A stretch of 64,000 bases of DNA from Phycisphaera sp. (GTDB lineage: Bacteria > Planctomycetota > Phycisphaerae > Phycisphaerales > SM1A02): positions 1-64,000 of the forward strand of contig WGMP01000014.1 in the NCBI GenBank assembly GCA_016124975.1, read 5' to 3'. Every line of letters starts with the position of its first letter. Positions within the stretch are counted from its first letter, which is position 1. Below, piece by piece: positions 7,189-16,346 of the stretch. The notes under the pieces were generated by a model, which saw only the letters and a list, made by a program, of their open reading frames with translations, did not search any database and had not been told where the DNA came from. Both the position numbers and the translations under genes were made by a program.

Positions 7189-9846
7189 ATGGAACGCTCG
7201 GTTACGCTCTCAGCCAACCCCTCGAGGAAGGACTCGCGCGCAGTGAACGGAAGCGGCGACAACCCTGCGGATCGGCCCTCGGGCGAGGAAGGCGTCGCCG
7301 TGCTGTGTGCGCGCGCCGCGGGCGCGTTGCGTGCGCAGTCGGGTGCGCTGTGGTGCCAAGTGCTCCTCTGGGAGGGTCCGAAAGCCGAATCCGAGCGCGG
7401 ATGGCGCTGCGACGAGCTGGGAACGACCGAGGCCGGGCCGCCGGGGCCGCATGAGGGCGGCGACGCCTCTCGTCGCTGCGTGCTCGAGCTTCCGCTTGGG
7501 CCGTTTGGCCGCGTGCTGCTTGGGTTCGGGGCGCATGGCCCCACGGGTTCCGCGAGAAAGGCGTTGGCGCGCGCGGCCGACGAACTCGCCGAGCTGTTGT
7601 CCGAGCGACTTCCCGCCGCAGAGCTTGCGTCCGCCATGCGGTGGCTCCGCGCGCGCAACGAAGTCGACCGCACGATCGCGCGCGGCTTCGCGGCCGTCCG
7701 CACGCTCGAGGAGCTCGGCCGCACCATCGCGGCCGTGTCCGACGAACTCTTCGTCGTCGAGTACTCGGGCATCTACTTCCTCGACCCAGACACGGGCCGT
7801 CTGCGCCTCGTGGGTGCGAAGGGCCTCGATGAGCATGAGCGCCGCGCTGCGGAGGAGACGGCGGAGGACAGGCACCCCGGATTCGTGCTCCGCACGGGGC
7901 AGGTGGTCGACATTCCCGACACCGCGCGCGCAGCGCCTGAGTTCGGCGCAGGACTGAGCTCGCACGGGAAGACCGTCCGATCGCGCCTCTACCTCCCCGT
8001 GCAGGTCGACGGCGTGGTGGTGGGCACCGTCGGGTTCGCGAGCGAGCACCTCGCGAACTTCACGCCGCGCCATCGGGAAGGCCTGTCGTTCCTCGCCGAC
8101 TTCGCGGGCCTCACCTATGCGCGTCTCGTGGCCGCGCGCGAGAACGAGCGCCGCGGCGCGCTGATCGTGGCCTCGCACGAGGCGGGTGCACGCGTGCTGG
8201 CGGCGCTCGACTGGCGCGAGGTCGCGACCGCCGTGCTCGCGCTCCTCGGCGACGCGCTCGACGCGGGGGCGCTCGCACTCATCGAGCTGCCGCACGGCTC
8301 CGCGGAAGGAGCGGTCCCCTCGGCCGCGGCCCGCGAGTTCGTGTGGCAGCCGTTCTTCGGCGAACCGTGGACGCTTGGCTCCGCCGTGCGCGAGGCGGCA
8401 AGGGCGGAAGGGGAGGCGCTGTCCGCCGGCCACGGCGTGGAGGTCGCGCTCGGCGACGCCCGAAGCCGGATCCTGCTCGAGCCCGTCGTCGTCGAGGGAA
8501 CGCTGTGGGGCGTCCTCTCCTTCGAGCGCCGTCGGTCGTCGCTGCGCGAGGCCGACCATGCAGAGCGCTCCGCGCTGCGCGGCCTCGCGAGCGCCTTCGC
8601 GATCGCGATCGCGCGCGAACGGCTCGAGGCGTCGCTTCGGCAACGGCAGCGGATGGAGGCCGTGGGCATGCTCGCCTCGGGGCTCGCGCGCGACTTCAAC
8701 AACGTGCTCTGGCCGATCATCCTCTACACCGAGATGCTCGACAGCGGCGTCGCCCTCGACGCGCGCATGCGTCAGATGCTGCACGAGATCCAGTCCTCCG
8801 CGCGCGCGGCAAGCGACATCGTGCAGCAGGTCCTCGCGCTGTCGCTTCCGCGCGACCGCGCGGTCGAGCTGGTGCCCGTGCCGCGCATCGCAGAGGAGTG
8901 CGCGGCGATCCTCGCGCGCACGGTCCCCGCGACGGTATCGCTCGAGACGGCGATCGAATCCGACGCAGGAAGCGTGCTCGCGGACGGCGGCGCGATCCAT
9001 CAGGCCATCATCAACCTCGTCACGCACGCCGTCGAGTCGCTCGCGGGCCGGACGGGGAAGGTACGGCTCTCGGCCGAGCGCGCGCACCACGCGGGCCACC
9101 GCGCGGTGCGCATCGTGGTCCGCGGCGGAAGCGACGGCGCCTCGGCGGGCGTCGGGCCATTCGTGCACTTCGACCCCTACGCCGCGGCCGCGACCGCGCA
9201 CGCTCCGCGCACGCAGGCGTCGGCGTCGCTCGGCCTCGGAATCGTGCACCGCGTGGTCACTGAGATGCGAGGTCGGATGCTGGTCGCCGAGGGCGAGCAC
9301 GGCGCGATCACGCTCGAGGTGACCCTTCCTGCAGCCGATGGGCAAGCGCCCGCGGCGGAGGTCGGCACGCCCGCGGCGGAGGTCGGCACGCCCGCGGCGG
9401 AGGTCGGCACGCCCGCGGCGGTGTCGACGCGCGAGCGATCGGGCGGCGCCGCAAAGACCGCGAAGTCGGTCATTCTCGTCGTGGACGACGACGCGGCGGT
9501 GCTCGGGGTCATGCAGACGCTTCTTTCCGCGCTCGGACACGAGGTGCTTGCTGCATCGTCGCCGCGCGAGGCGCTCGACACGCTCGCGTCGCGCGCGGGT
9601 GCCGTCGATCTCCTCGTGACCGACCTCACGATGCCTGTGATGACGGGCATCGAACTTGCCGAGGAGGCGCGCCGCAGGTCGCCCTCGCTGCGCGTCGTCT
9701 GCTGCACGGGCTATGGCGACGAGCGCGCCGAGCGGATGGCGAAGGCCGCGGGAATCTCAGCGTTCCTGCGCAAGCCCGTCGATCTCGACACGCTTGAGGA
9801 GACCGTGCGCACGGAACTCGGCGTGGCCGCCGCCGCGCGGCGCTGA
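7189..9846 (+). CDS. hybrid histidine-kinase-like protein: GAF domains, degenerate kinase core, intact receiver
   Basis: An 885-residue soluble signalling protein. GAF-type sensor regions occupy about 155-320 and 330-480, with a weaker one before them. The kinase core follows (about 485-715), then a Pro/Ala linker with a 7-residue repeat, then a response-regulator receiver (about 760-880). In the H-box the usual AHDFNN reads ARDFNN, so the phospho-acceptor His is Arg501. The N-box reads INLVTHAVESL with His for the second conserved Asn, and the G1 box lacks the DxGxG Asp. In contrast the receiver keeps its acidic pocket, the phospho-acceptor Asp812 (TDLTMP), the Thr (CCTGYGD) and the Lys (RKPVD). 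The start at 7189 is supported by GGAG seven bases upstream. It probably cannot autophosphorylate. Confidence 0.85.
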   Translation: MERSVTLSANPSRKDSRAVNGSGDNPADRPSGEEGVAVLCARAAGALRAQSGALWCQVLLWEGPKAESERGWRCDELGTTEAGPPGPHEGGDASRRCVLELPLGPFGRVLLGFGAHGPTGSARKALARAADELAELLSERLPAAELASAMRWLRARNEVDRTIARGFAAVRTLEELGRTIAAVSDELFVVEYSGIYFLDPDTGRLRLVGAKGLDEHERRAAEETAEDRHPGFVLRTGQVVDIPDTARAAPEFGAGLSSHGKTVRSRLYLPVQVDGVVVGTVGFASEHLANFTPRHREGLSFLADFAGLTYARLVAARENERRGALIVASHEAGARVLAALDWREVATAVLALLGDALDAGALALIELPHGSAEGAVPSAAAREFVWQPFFGEPWTLGSAVREAARAEGEALSAGHGVEVALGDARSRILLEPVVVEGTLWGVLSFERRRSSLREADHAERSALRGLASAFAIAIARERLEASLRQRQRMEAVGMLASGLARDFNNVLWPIILYTEMLDSGVALDARMRQMLHEIQSSARAASDIVQQVLALSLPRDRAVELVPVPRIAEECAAILARTVPATVSLETAIESDAGSVLADGGAIHQAIINLVTHAVESLAGRTGKVRLSAERAHHAGHRAVRIVVRGGSDGASAGVGPFVHFDPYAAAATAHAPRTQASASLGLGIVHRVVTEMRGRMLVAEGEHGAITLEVTLPAADGQAPAAEVGTPAAEVGTPAAEVGTPAAVSTRERSGGAAKTAKSVILVVDDDAAVLGVMQTLLSALGHEVLAASSPREALDTLASRAGAVDLLVTDLTMPVMTGIELAEEARRRSPSLRVVCCTGYGDERAERMAKAAGISAFLRKPVDLDTLEETVRTELGVAAAARR
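9349..9423 (+). repeat. 21-bp tandem repeat encoding a PAAEVGT linker
   Basis: Three identical 21-bp units (9349-9369, 9370-9390, 9391-9411) and a diverging fourth lie in frame inside the hybrid kinase gene. They encode PAAEVGT repeats that link the ATPase-like domain to the receiver. Copy number could vary without changing frame. Confidence 0.9.
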
Positions 9847-9856
9847 TGCGCAGGGC

Positions 9857-10129
9857 TCAGCGCTGTCGCGCGAGGAGATCCGCCTTGGCGGCCTGGTACT
9901 CCGTCTCGCTGAGCGCGCCGCAGTCGAACGCGGACTTCAGGTCGACGAGCTGCTTGCCGAGGGTCGGCGAGTCGACGCGGCTCGTGCCGCCGACCGCGAT
10001 GCAGCCTTGGAGCGCCGCCACGGCCGCGATGGCGGGAAGCGTGCGGCGCGCGCGCAGGAGGTCGTTGCGGCGGGCGGCGATGCGCTCGACCAGTGCGGCG
10101 GGGAAGCGGCGGGGGGGCGCGGTTGGCAT
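9857..10129 (-). CDS. small SHOCT-domain lipoprotein
   Basis: A 90-residue protein. After a basic N-terminus and a short hydrophobic stretch comes a lipobox, LQGC, suggesting export and lipid attachment at Cys43. The C-terminal 35 residues match the SHOCT pattern (LVDLKSAFDCGALSETEYQAAKADLL), a short helical domain found at the ends of many unrelated proteins with no known catalytic role. The gene is convergent with the hybrid kinase gene, ten bases apart. The long N-terminal region before the hydrophobic part is unusual for a signal peptide, so the true start could be internal. Confidence 0.65.
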   Translation of the reverse strand: MPTAPPRRFPAALVERIAARRNDLLRARRTLPAIAAVAALQGCIAVGGTSRVDSPTLGKQLVDLKSAFDCGALSETEYQAAKADLLARQR

Positions 10130-10150
10130 GGATCGGTCCGGGGAGGATGC

Positions 10151-10210
10151 GGAGGCGTCGTGGGACGGAGGCGTCGTGGGACGGAGGCGTCGTGGGACGG
10201 AGGCGTTCGA
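10151..10210. repeat. 16-bp tandem repeat
   Basis: GGAGGCGTCGTGGGAC is repeated three times exactly (10151-10198) with a partial fourth copy. It lies just upstream of the SHOCT gene (minus strand) and beyond the 3' end of the PQ-loop gene. Confidence 0.85.
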
Positions 10211-10219
10211 TCGAGCTCG

Positions 10220-10567
10220 TCAGACGCGGGCGCTCGCCTTGGGATTCCCGCCCTCGGGGTTTCGATACCGAATCGCCGCCGCCACGATGCAGAGATTGAG
10301 GAGCGCCGTTCCGAGGGCGCCCAGGATCGACTCGAGTTCACCGTATTTCTCGGTGTAGAGGAACAGGCAGATGTTCGCGATCGCGAAGGCGCTCCAGGCG
10401 GCGACAGAGACCCCCGCGGCGGTCTTGCGGCGGAGGATCACGACGAGCTGCAGCAGCGTCGCCCCCGGGAAGACGACTGCCGGAACCCATCCAGCAAGCT
10501 CGAGGAGCGCGGGAGGAAGGCCGTCTGCGAGGAGGAGGGTGGCGGACTCTGCGAGGGCGCTCGGCAT
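10220..10567 (-). CDS. PQ-loop / SemiSWEET-like small membrane protein
   Basis: A 115-residue protein with three predicted membrane segments (about 25-45, 52-75 and 82-105), the size of a SemiSWEET unit. The segment ATLLQLVVILRRKTAAGVS followed by an aromatic-rich helix resembles the PQ-loop family, which moves sugars or other small solutes as dimers. The strict Pro-Gln pair is not kept (Leu-Gln instead), so transport function is an inference. The ATG at 10567 faces the DUF1553 gene about 90 bp away. Confidence 0.6.
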   Translation of the reverse strand: MPSALAESATLLLADGLPPALLELAGWVPAVVFPGATLLQLVVILRRKTAAGVSVAAWSAFAIANICLFLYTEKYGELESILGALGTALLNLCIVAAAIRYRNPEGGNPKASARV

Positions 10568-10659
10568 CCTCCGAGTATCGGGACGGAGCGGGAAGTTCCT
10601 TGCACGGACTGGCCCCGCGGGGCTTGGGGCGTCACGCGACTGCGTATACCTTGTTCAAC

Positions 10660-13572
10660 ATGCCAGATGCCGCGCCGCGCCGATCCACCCCCAGCACCTT
10701 TGACGGGGGCCGATGGGCGAAGCGGGTGGCGGTGGCGGCAGGCGCGCTCGCGTTTGCGGTCGCGGCGGCAGGCCTCGCCACCCCGCGGTCCGCGCAGGAT
10801 GACGCAGGATCGGGCTCCCACGGGTCCGACGGCCTGAGCGAGGAGACGATTCTCCGGCGCGCGAACGCCGCGCGCGAGTCGTGGTGGGCCTACCGAACCC
10901 TCGAGAAGCCCGCCGCGCCCGCCGTGCGCGACACGGCGTGGGTCCGCAACGAGATCGACCGCTTCATCCTCGCGAGGCTCGAGGCGAAGGGCCTCGCCCC
11001 CGCGCCCGAGGCCGACCGCGCCACGCTCATCCGCCGCGCCAGCTTCGACCTGACGGGTCTCCCGCCCACGCCCGAGGAGCTCGACGCGTTCGTGGCCGAC
11101 GAGTCGCCCGACGCCTACGAACGGCTCATCGACCGCCTCCTTGCGAGCCCGCACTACGGCGAGAAGTGGGCGCGCCACTGGCTCGACCTCGTCCGCTATG
11201 CCGACACCAACGGCTTCGAGCGCGACAGCGACAAGAACGCCGCGTGGAAGTACCGCGACTTCGTGGTGCGCGCCTTCAACGACGACATGCCCTACGCGCG
11301 CTTCGTGAAGGCGCAGCTTGCGGGCGACGAGCTGCCCGACCGCGACTTCGACACGCTTGTTGCGACGGGCTTCTACCGCCTCGGCCTCTGGGATGACGAG
11401 GTGCCCGACCTCAAGCAGGCGCTCGCCGACGACCTCGACTCGATCGTCGACACAACCGCGCGCACCTTCCTCGGGATCAGCATGAACTGCGCGCGCTGCC
11501 ACGACCACAAGGGCGACCCGATCCTGCAGCGCGAGTACTACCAGTTTGCGGCGTTCTTCGCGGGCATCGCGCCCTACAAGGAGAGCCCGTTCAACTCGAT
11601 CGAGGCAGACAATGTCCTGCGCATGGTGCGCCGCGACTTCGGCCACGCGGACCCCGAGGCCGAGATCGCAGCGTTCATCGCGGGGCGCGAGGCGCTCGTC
11701 GGCGAGATCCGCGCGCTCGAGGAGAAGGCGGGGCTCGGCGCGGGAAGCGCGTCGGCCTTCCCAGACCGCGCGCCTGCGCAGGGTCTTGTCGCGCATCTCG
11801 CGTTCGAGGACGGCCCGTCGGCTTCGGCCGTGAACTCTGTCGCGGGCGGCAAGCCGGCGAAGGTCGTCGACGCGGGCTTCGGCTCGGAGGGCCGCATCGG
11901 CCGCGGGTTCCGCTTCGATGGCGGCGACGACCGCGTCGAGCTCGAGCGGCCGATCGGCGACGACTTCACCATCTCGTTCTTCTTTCGCACACGCGATGTC
12001 GGCGGCGGCTCTGACAGCGACCGCCGCTGGTTCCTCGGCAAGGGCCTCGTCGACGGCGAGGTGCCGGGCATCGTGCGCGACTTCGGCGTGTCGTTCATCT
12101 CCCACGGCTATGTGAGCGCGGGAACGGGCGACCCCGAGACCTTCCTGAGCTCTGGCCCCGGCCACAACGACGGCCGCTGGCACCATGTCGCCTTCACGCG
12201 CGAGCGGAAGTCGGGCGACCTCGTCCTCTATGTCGACGGCGCAGCGGTCGACCGCGCGCGCGGTTCGACCGCGCGGCTCGACACGCCGCGCAGGCTCGCG
12301 ATCGGCGCCATGCTTCCCGGCGGCGGCGCGTTCGCGGGCGAGATCGACGAAGTGCGCTTCTACGACCGCGCGCTGTCGGACGCCGAAGTGCGCGGCACCG
12401 CCCTCGGCCTCGCAGGCGCGGCGGCCGTGCGCGAGGCGCTCGTCGCGCGCGGGCTCGCGGATGACGCGGCCGCGCTCGACACGCTCCACGCGCGCCTTTC
12501 CGCGCTGCGACCGCCCGACTGGCAGGGCGAGACAGTGCTCGCAGTGCGCGAGCTCGCGCAGCCTGTGGACACCTTCGTCATGCTGCGCGGCAGCCCGCAT
12601 TCGCTTGGCGACAAGGTCGAGCCCGATGTCCCCGCGGTCGCCGCGCGCTTCAGGCCCGCGCCCGCCGTCAGGCCCGCGCACGGCGAGAGCTCGGGCCGCC
12701 GCCTCGCGCTCGCGGAGTGGATCGTCGACGGGCGCAACGCGCTCGCGTGGCGCACGGTCGCGAACCGCGTTTGGCAGCATCACTTCGGCGCGGGTCTCTC
12801 CGCCTCGACGAACGACTTCGGGCGCCTCGGCGAGGCGCCGACGCATCCCGAGCTTCTCGACCATCTCGCTGCGACCATGATCGCGAAGGGCGGCAGCTTC
12901 AAGGAGATGCACCGCCTGCTCATGACGAGCGCGGCCTACCGCATGTCGAGCGTGCCTTCGGCAGAGGCGCTTGCGAAGGACGCGCCCAACGAGCTCCTGA
13001 GCCGCTACCGCATGCGCCGCGTGTCGGCCGAGGAACTGCGCGACGCGATGCTCGTCGCGAACGGCACCATCAACACGCAGGTCGGCGGCCCGCCCGTCCT
13101 TCCGCCGATGCCCGAGGAAGTGCTCGCGACCTCGTCGCGGCCGGGCGAGGTGTGGCCTCTCACCGAGCCAGAGTCGTGGACGCGCCGCACGCTCTACATC
13201 AAGCTCAAGCGCTCGCTGCAGCACCCGCTCCTCACCTCGTTCGACCTCGCGGACCTCGACAGCCCGTGCCCGCAGCGCTTCACGACGGTCGTGCCCACGC
13301 AGTCGCTCTCGATGCTGAACGGCGACCTCACGAACGAAGAGGCCGCGAAGCTCGCGCGGCGCGTCGAGCGCGAGGCTCCGGGCGATGTGCGCGCGCAGAT
13401 CGTGCGCGCGCGCCGGCTCGCGAGCGGCCGCACGCCCGACGCGCGCGAGGTCGACGAGGCCGTCGCGTTCCTCGACGAGATCAAGGCGAAGGAAGGGCTG
13501 ACCGAGGAGCAGGCGATGGACAGCCTGTGCCTCGTCCTCTTCAACCTGAACGAGTTCCTGTACATCGACTGA
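10660..13572 (+). CDS. exported DUF1549 / LamG / DUF1553 planctomycete protein
   Basis: A 970-residue protein with an N-terminal hydrophobic signal or anchor (RVAVAAGALAFAVAAAGLA). A DUF1549 (PSCyt2) domain spans about 75-285 and includes a heme-type motif CARCH at Cys277-His281. A LamG/concanavalin-like domain lies at about 385-560, and DUF1553 (PSD1) at about 700-960 (GRRLALAEWIVDGRNALAWR, FGRLGEAPTHPELLDHLA). Many relatives also have an N-terminal PSCyt1 cytochrome domain, absent here. The family is abundant in Planctomycetota and is suspected to act on polysaccharides outside the cytoplasm, with no proven reaction. The start at 10660 is chosen over one 60 bases upstream because it gives a normal signal sequence. 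It is almost always paired with DUF1501, as here. Confidence 0.88.
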   Translation: MPDAAPRRSTPSTFDGGRWAKRVAVAAGALAFAVAAAGLATPRSAQDDAGSGSHGSDGLSEETILRRANAARESWWAYRTLEKPAAPAVRDTAWVRNEIDRFILARLEAKGLAPAPEADRATLIRRASFDLTGLPPTPEELDAFVADESPDAYERLIDRLLASPHYGEKWARHWLDLVRYADTNGFERDSDKNAAWKYRDFVVRAFNDDMPYARFVKAQLAGDELPDRDFDTLVATGFYRLGLWDDEVPDLKQALADDLDSIVDTTARTFLGISMNCARCHDHKGDPILQREYYQFAAFFAGIAPYKESPFNSIEADNVLRMVRRDFGHADPEAEIAAFIAGREALVGEIRALEEKAGLGAGSASAFPDRAPAQGLVAHLAFEDGPSASAVNSVAGGKPAKVVDAGFGSEGRIGRGFRFDGGDDRVELERPIGDDFTISFFFRTRDVGGGSDSDRRWFLGKGLVDGEVPGIVRDFGVSFISHGYVSAGTGDPETFLSSGPGHNDGRWHHVAFTRERKSGDLVLYVDGAAVDRARGSTARLDTPRRLAIGAMLPGGGAFAGEIDEVRFYDRALSDAEVRGTALGLAGAAAVREALVARGLADDAAALDTLHARLSALRPPDWQGETVLAVRELAQPVDTFVMLRGSPHSLGDKVEPDVPAVAARFRPAPAVRPAHGESSGRRLALAEWIVDGRNALAWRTVANRVWQHHFGAGLSASTNDFGRLGEAPTHPELLDHLAATMIAKGGSFKEMHRLLMTSAAYRMSSVPSAEALAKDAPNELLSRYRMRRVSAEELRDAMLVANGTINTQVGGPPVLPPMPEEVLATSSRPGEVWPLTEPESWTRRTLYIKLKRSLQHPLLTSFDLADLDSPCPQRFTTVVPTQSLSMLNGDLTNEEAAKLARRVEREAPGDVRAQIVRARRLASGRTPDAREVDEAVAFLDEIKAKEGLTEEQAMDSLCLVLFNLNEFLYID

Positions 13573-13574
13573 TT

Positions 13575-13622
13575 CCTGTTCTGACCCCTGTTCTGACCCC
13601 TGTTCTGACCCCTGTTCTGACT
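13575..13622. repeat. 12-bp tandem repeat between DUF1553 and DUF1501 genes
   Basis: CCTGTTCTGACC is repeated four times immediately after the DUF1553 stop codon. It fills most of the 87-bp spacer before the DUF1501 gene. No stem-loop is formed, and any effect on the downstream gene's leader is unknown. Confidence 0.85.
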
Positions 13623-13659
13623 CCCGCGACCGACCCCGCACTCCGAGCGAGACACGCAC

Positions 13660-15147
13660 ATGAGCGACCCACTCGACAAGCCCGCGAACACCTTCTGCGG
13701 CCGCACGCGCCGCGAGTTCCTCTGGCAGGCAGGCGGCGCGTTCACCTCTGTGGCGCTCGCGGGCATGCTCTCGAAGGACGGTTTCCTCGCGCGCCAGGCG
13801 CACGCGTTCGACGGCGTCACGCCGCTTGCGGGCGGCGTCGTCAACCCGATGGCCGCGAAGCCCGCGATGCTTCCCGGCAAGGCGAAGAGCGTGATCTTCA
13901 TCTTCTGCTACGGCGGCCCGAGCCATGTCGACACCTTCGACTACAAGCCCGATCTCTACAAGTTCGACGGCAAGACCATCAAGGTGAAGACGAAGGGCCG
14001 CGGCGGAGATCGTGACGAGGGCCGCGTGGTCGGGCCGAAGTGGAAGTTCCGCCAGTACGGCCAGTGCGGCGCGTGGGTGAGCGACCTCTTCCCGCACATC
14101 GCGACCTGCGTCGACGACATCGCGTTCATCAAGTCGATGTATGCAGACAGCCCGATCCACGGCAGCGCGATGCTGATGATGAACTCGGGGCGGCTCCTCG
14201 GCGGCCCCGCGATGGGCTCGTGGGTGAACTACGGCCTCGGCACGGTGAATCAGAACCTGCCCGGCTTCGTCGTCATGCTCGATAGCGCGGGCGGCCCGAT
14301 CTCGGGCGCGAAGAACTGGTCGAGCGGCTACATGCCCGCGATGTACCAGGGCACGGTCCTGCGCGGCGAAGGCCCGCCGATCCTCGACCTCGCGAACCCC
14401 GAGGGGCGCAGCGACGGCCTCCAGCGCGCGATGCTCGACCGGCTCAAGATGTGGAACACGCGCCACGCGCTTCTCCGTTCGGGGAACTCCGAGCTCGAGA
14501 GCCGCATCGAGAGCTACGAGCTCGCCTACCGCATGCAGTCGACGGCGCCCGAGGCGGTTGACATGTCGCTCGAGACGAAGGAGACGAAGGAGCTCTACGG
14601 CTGCGACGACGAACGCACGCGCGAGTTCGGAGACAAGTGCCTGCTCGCGCGCAGGCTCGTCGAGCGCGGCGTGCGCTTCGTCCAGATCTACTCGGGCGGC
14701 GGGCACAACGACGAGTCGTGGGACGCCCACGGCGACCTCAAGAAGAACCACGACTTCCACGCGGGTCGCACCGACAAGCCGATCGCGGGGCTCCTCAAGG
14801 ACCTCAAGCGACGCGGCCTCCTCGACGAGACGCTCGTGATCTGGGGCGGTGAGTTCGGCCGTCAGCCGACCGCCGAGTACGCAGAGGGCACGGGCCGCGA
14901 CCACAACTCGTTCGGCTTCACCATGTGGATGGCAGGCGGCGGCATCAAGGGCGGCGTGACCGTCGGCCAGACCGACGAACTCGGCGCAACGGGCGTCGAC
15001 GAGCGCTTCCATGTGAAGCACCTCCACGCGACCGCGCTCCAGTGCCTCGGCCTCGACCCGAACCATCTGACCTACTTCTACGCGGGCCTCGACCAGAAGC
15101 TCGTCGGCGTCGAGGGCGCGGAGCCGATTCGGGACATCATCATGTAG
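13660..15147 (+). CDS. Tat-exported DUF1501 protein (sulfatase-fold)
   Basis: A 495-residue protein with a twin-arginine signal (TRREFLWQAGG at residues 16-26) and the whole DUF1501 domain, which has an alkaline-phosphatase/sulfatase-like fold. Visible family blocks are IFIFCYGGPSHVDTFDYKP, DSPIHGSAMLMMNSG, GGGHNDESWDAHGDL and WGGEFGRQPTAEYAEGTGRDH, which hold the candidate metal ligands. It follows the DUF1549/DUF1553 gene by 87 bp on the same strand, the standard planctomycete pairing, so the two probably work together outside the cytoplasm. The substrate is unknown. The ATG at 13660 gives the normal Tat start. Confidence 0.88.
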   Translation: MSDPLDKPANTFCGRTRREFLWQAGGAFTSVALAGMLSKDGFLARQAHAFDGVTPLAGGVVNPMAAKPAMLPGKAKSVIFIFCYGGPSHVDTFDYKPDLYKFDGKTIKVKTKGRGGDRDEGRVVGPKWKFRQYGQCGAWVSDLFPHIATCVDDIAFIKSMYADSPIHGSAMLMMNSGRLLGGPAMGSWVNYGLGTVNQNLPGFVVMLDSAGGPISGAKNWSSGYMPAMYQGTVLRGEGPPILDLANPEGRSDGLQRAMLDRLKMWNTRHALLRSGNSELESRIESYELAYRMQSTAPEAVDMSLETKETKELYGCDDERTREFGDKCLLARRLVERGVRFVQIYSGGGHNDESWDAHGDLKKNHDFHAGRTDKPIAGLLKDLKRRGLLDETLVIWGGEFGRQPTAEYAEGTGRDHNSFGFTMWMAGGGIKGGVTVGQTDELGATGVDERFHVKHLHATALQCLGLDPNHLTYFYAGLDQKLVGVEGAEPIRDIIM

Positions 15148-15430
15148 GCGGTCGCGGCGTGACTGAAGCGCTCGCCGCGTGCTTGAGCGCTCGCGGCTGC
15201 GGCCGCTCCCTCTGGTGCTCGATGCCACGACGGCCCGTGGACGCGCGCGTGCGGCGGAGTTCGCGTTGAGTCGAACCAGACGCGCATCGATCCTCTGACA
15301 CGGCTCGCTGGATGCGACGGCCGTGACGAAAGATGCTGCACGAATCACGGTAGAGTGCTGTGTACAGAGAGTGGCTGTGTGGCGTCGAGAACTGCCCGGG
15401 GTTTCCCGAAACATCAGCGGAGCCGCAACC

Positions 15431-16216
15431 GTGACGACCTCCCCGATCTCGGTTCATCTGAAGGCAGTCGGCCTGCGACGCAGGCTGCGTGCGCGCGCGG
15501 CCGCGGTGGCCACGGCGCTTGTGGCGGCTTCCCTCGCGGGATGCCACGGATCCTCGGCCCAGACAAGTCGAAACTCCTCGCGCGAAGGCGAGCCCGCTGG
15601 CGCGATCGAGGTCGTCTCTCGGTCAGCGAACGCGCCCGAGGCTGCGCAGCCCGTGCTCCCCTCGATTCCCGACGCCACCATCAGGATCCGACCGGTCGCG
15701 TTGCTCGGGCCCGTGCGCGACTCATTGGAGGGCGTGGCGTTCGGTGTCCACTCGGACAGCGCGGAGGCGCAGGCATTGCGTGATCGCTACACGCGCGACG
15801 GGGGCTATCGCGCGCTGATCCAGTTGCTGTTGATCGTCGATGGAGCCGCGGACGAAGTGCGCGACCTCGCTCGATCGATTCGGATCGTGACGATGACGCG
15901 TGAGCTCGTCCGTGCGTTCGACCCTCGGACCGGAGAGCGGCTGACCGCGGAGCCGCGGCTCTACTCGAGGATGATCAGTTTCTCACCCGACTTCGTGTCC
16001 GCACCGATCTCCCCGTGGGAGTCCGATCAGCTCGCGCCGCGCCTCGAGCGGAGCATCGCCGCGATCGACATCGAACTCCTGGCGGTTCCCCGCCCAGGCA
16101 CGCGCCTCCGGCTCGACCTGAGCCCGCTCGCGCGTCGATTCGAGCGGTCGGCAGAGGACGGACCCGCGGTCGAGTTCACGGTGGAGAGCATCGAGCTCGA
16201 GCTTCTCGATCCGTGA
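15431..16216 (+). CDS. putative lipoprotein of unknown function
   Basis: A protein of 261 residues if started at the GTG at 15431. This start puts a basic segment (LRRRLRARAAA) and a hydrophobic stretch before a lipobox LAGC, with Cys38 as the lipidated residue. A GTG at 15323 in the same frame would add 36 residues that spoil the signal peptide. The mature part begins with a Ser-rich linker and continues as a soluble domain with alternating hydrophobic strands (TIRIRPVALLGPV, LIQLLLIVDG, IELLAVPRPGTRLRLDL). I do not recognise the family. The 283 bases before it hold no gene. Confidence 0.6.
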   Translation: MTTSPISVHLKAVGLRRRLRARAAAVATALVAASLAGCHGSSAQTSRNSSREGEPAGAIEVVSRSANAPEAAQPVLPSIPDATIRIRPVALLGPVRDSLEGVAFGVHSDSAEAQALRDRYTRDGGYRALIQLLLIVDGAADEVRDLARSIRIVTMTRELVRAFDPRTGERLTAEPRLYSRMISFSPDFVSAPISPWESDQLAPRLERSIAAIDIELLAVPRPGTRLRLDLSPLARRFERSAEDGPAVEFTVESIELELLDP

Positions 16217-16346
16217 GCCGCGGCCGCGGAGGGTGCCGAATCATCACCGACATGCATGAACCCGCGCATTCGCGCGCGTGCTGCCGCAGCGTCCTGCGTG
16301 CGGGCTTCGGCTCCAGCGGGCGATTCTTCCGCATACACTCGCCGCC

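Noticed and set aside
10438-15414. A 1658-codon open frame on the minus strand across the DUF1553 and DUF1501 genes
   Set aside because: It is the antisense shadow of two well-supported genes. Very high GC removes stop codons from other frames, and its translation is Arg/Ala/Glu-rich with no domain.
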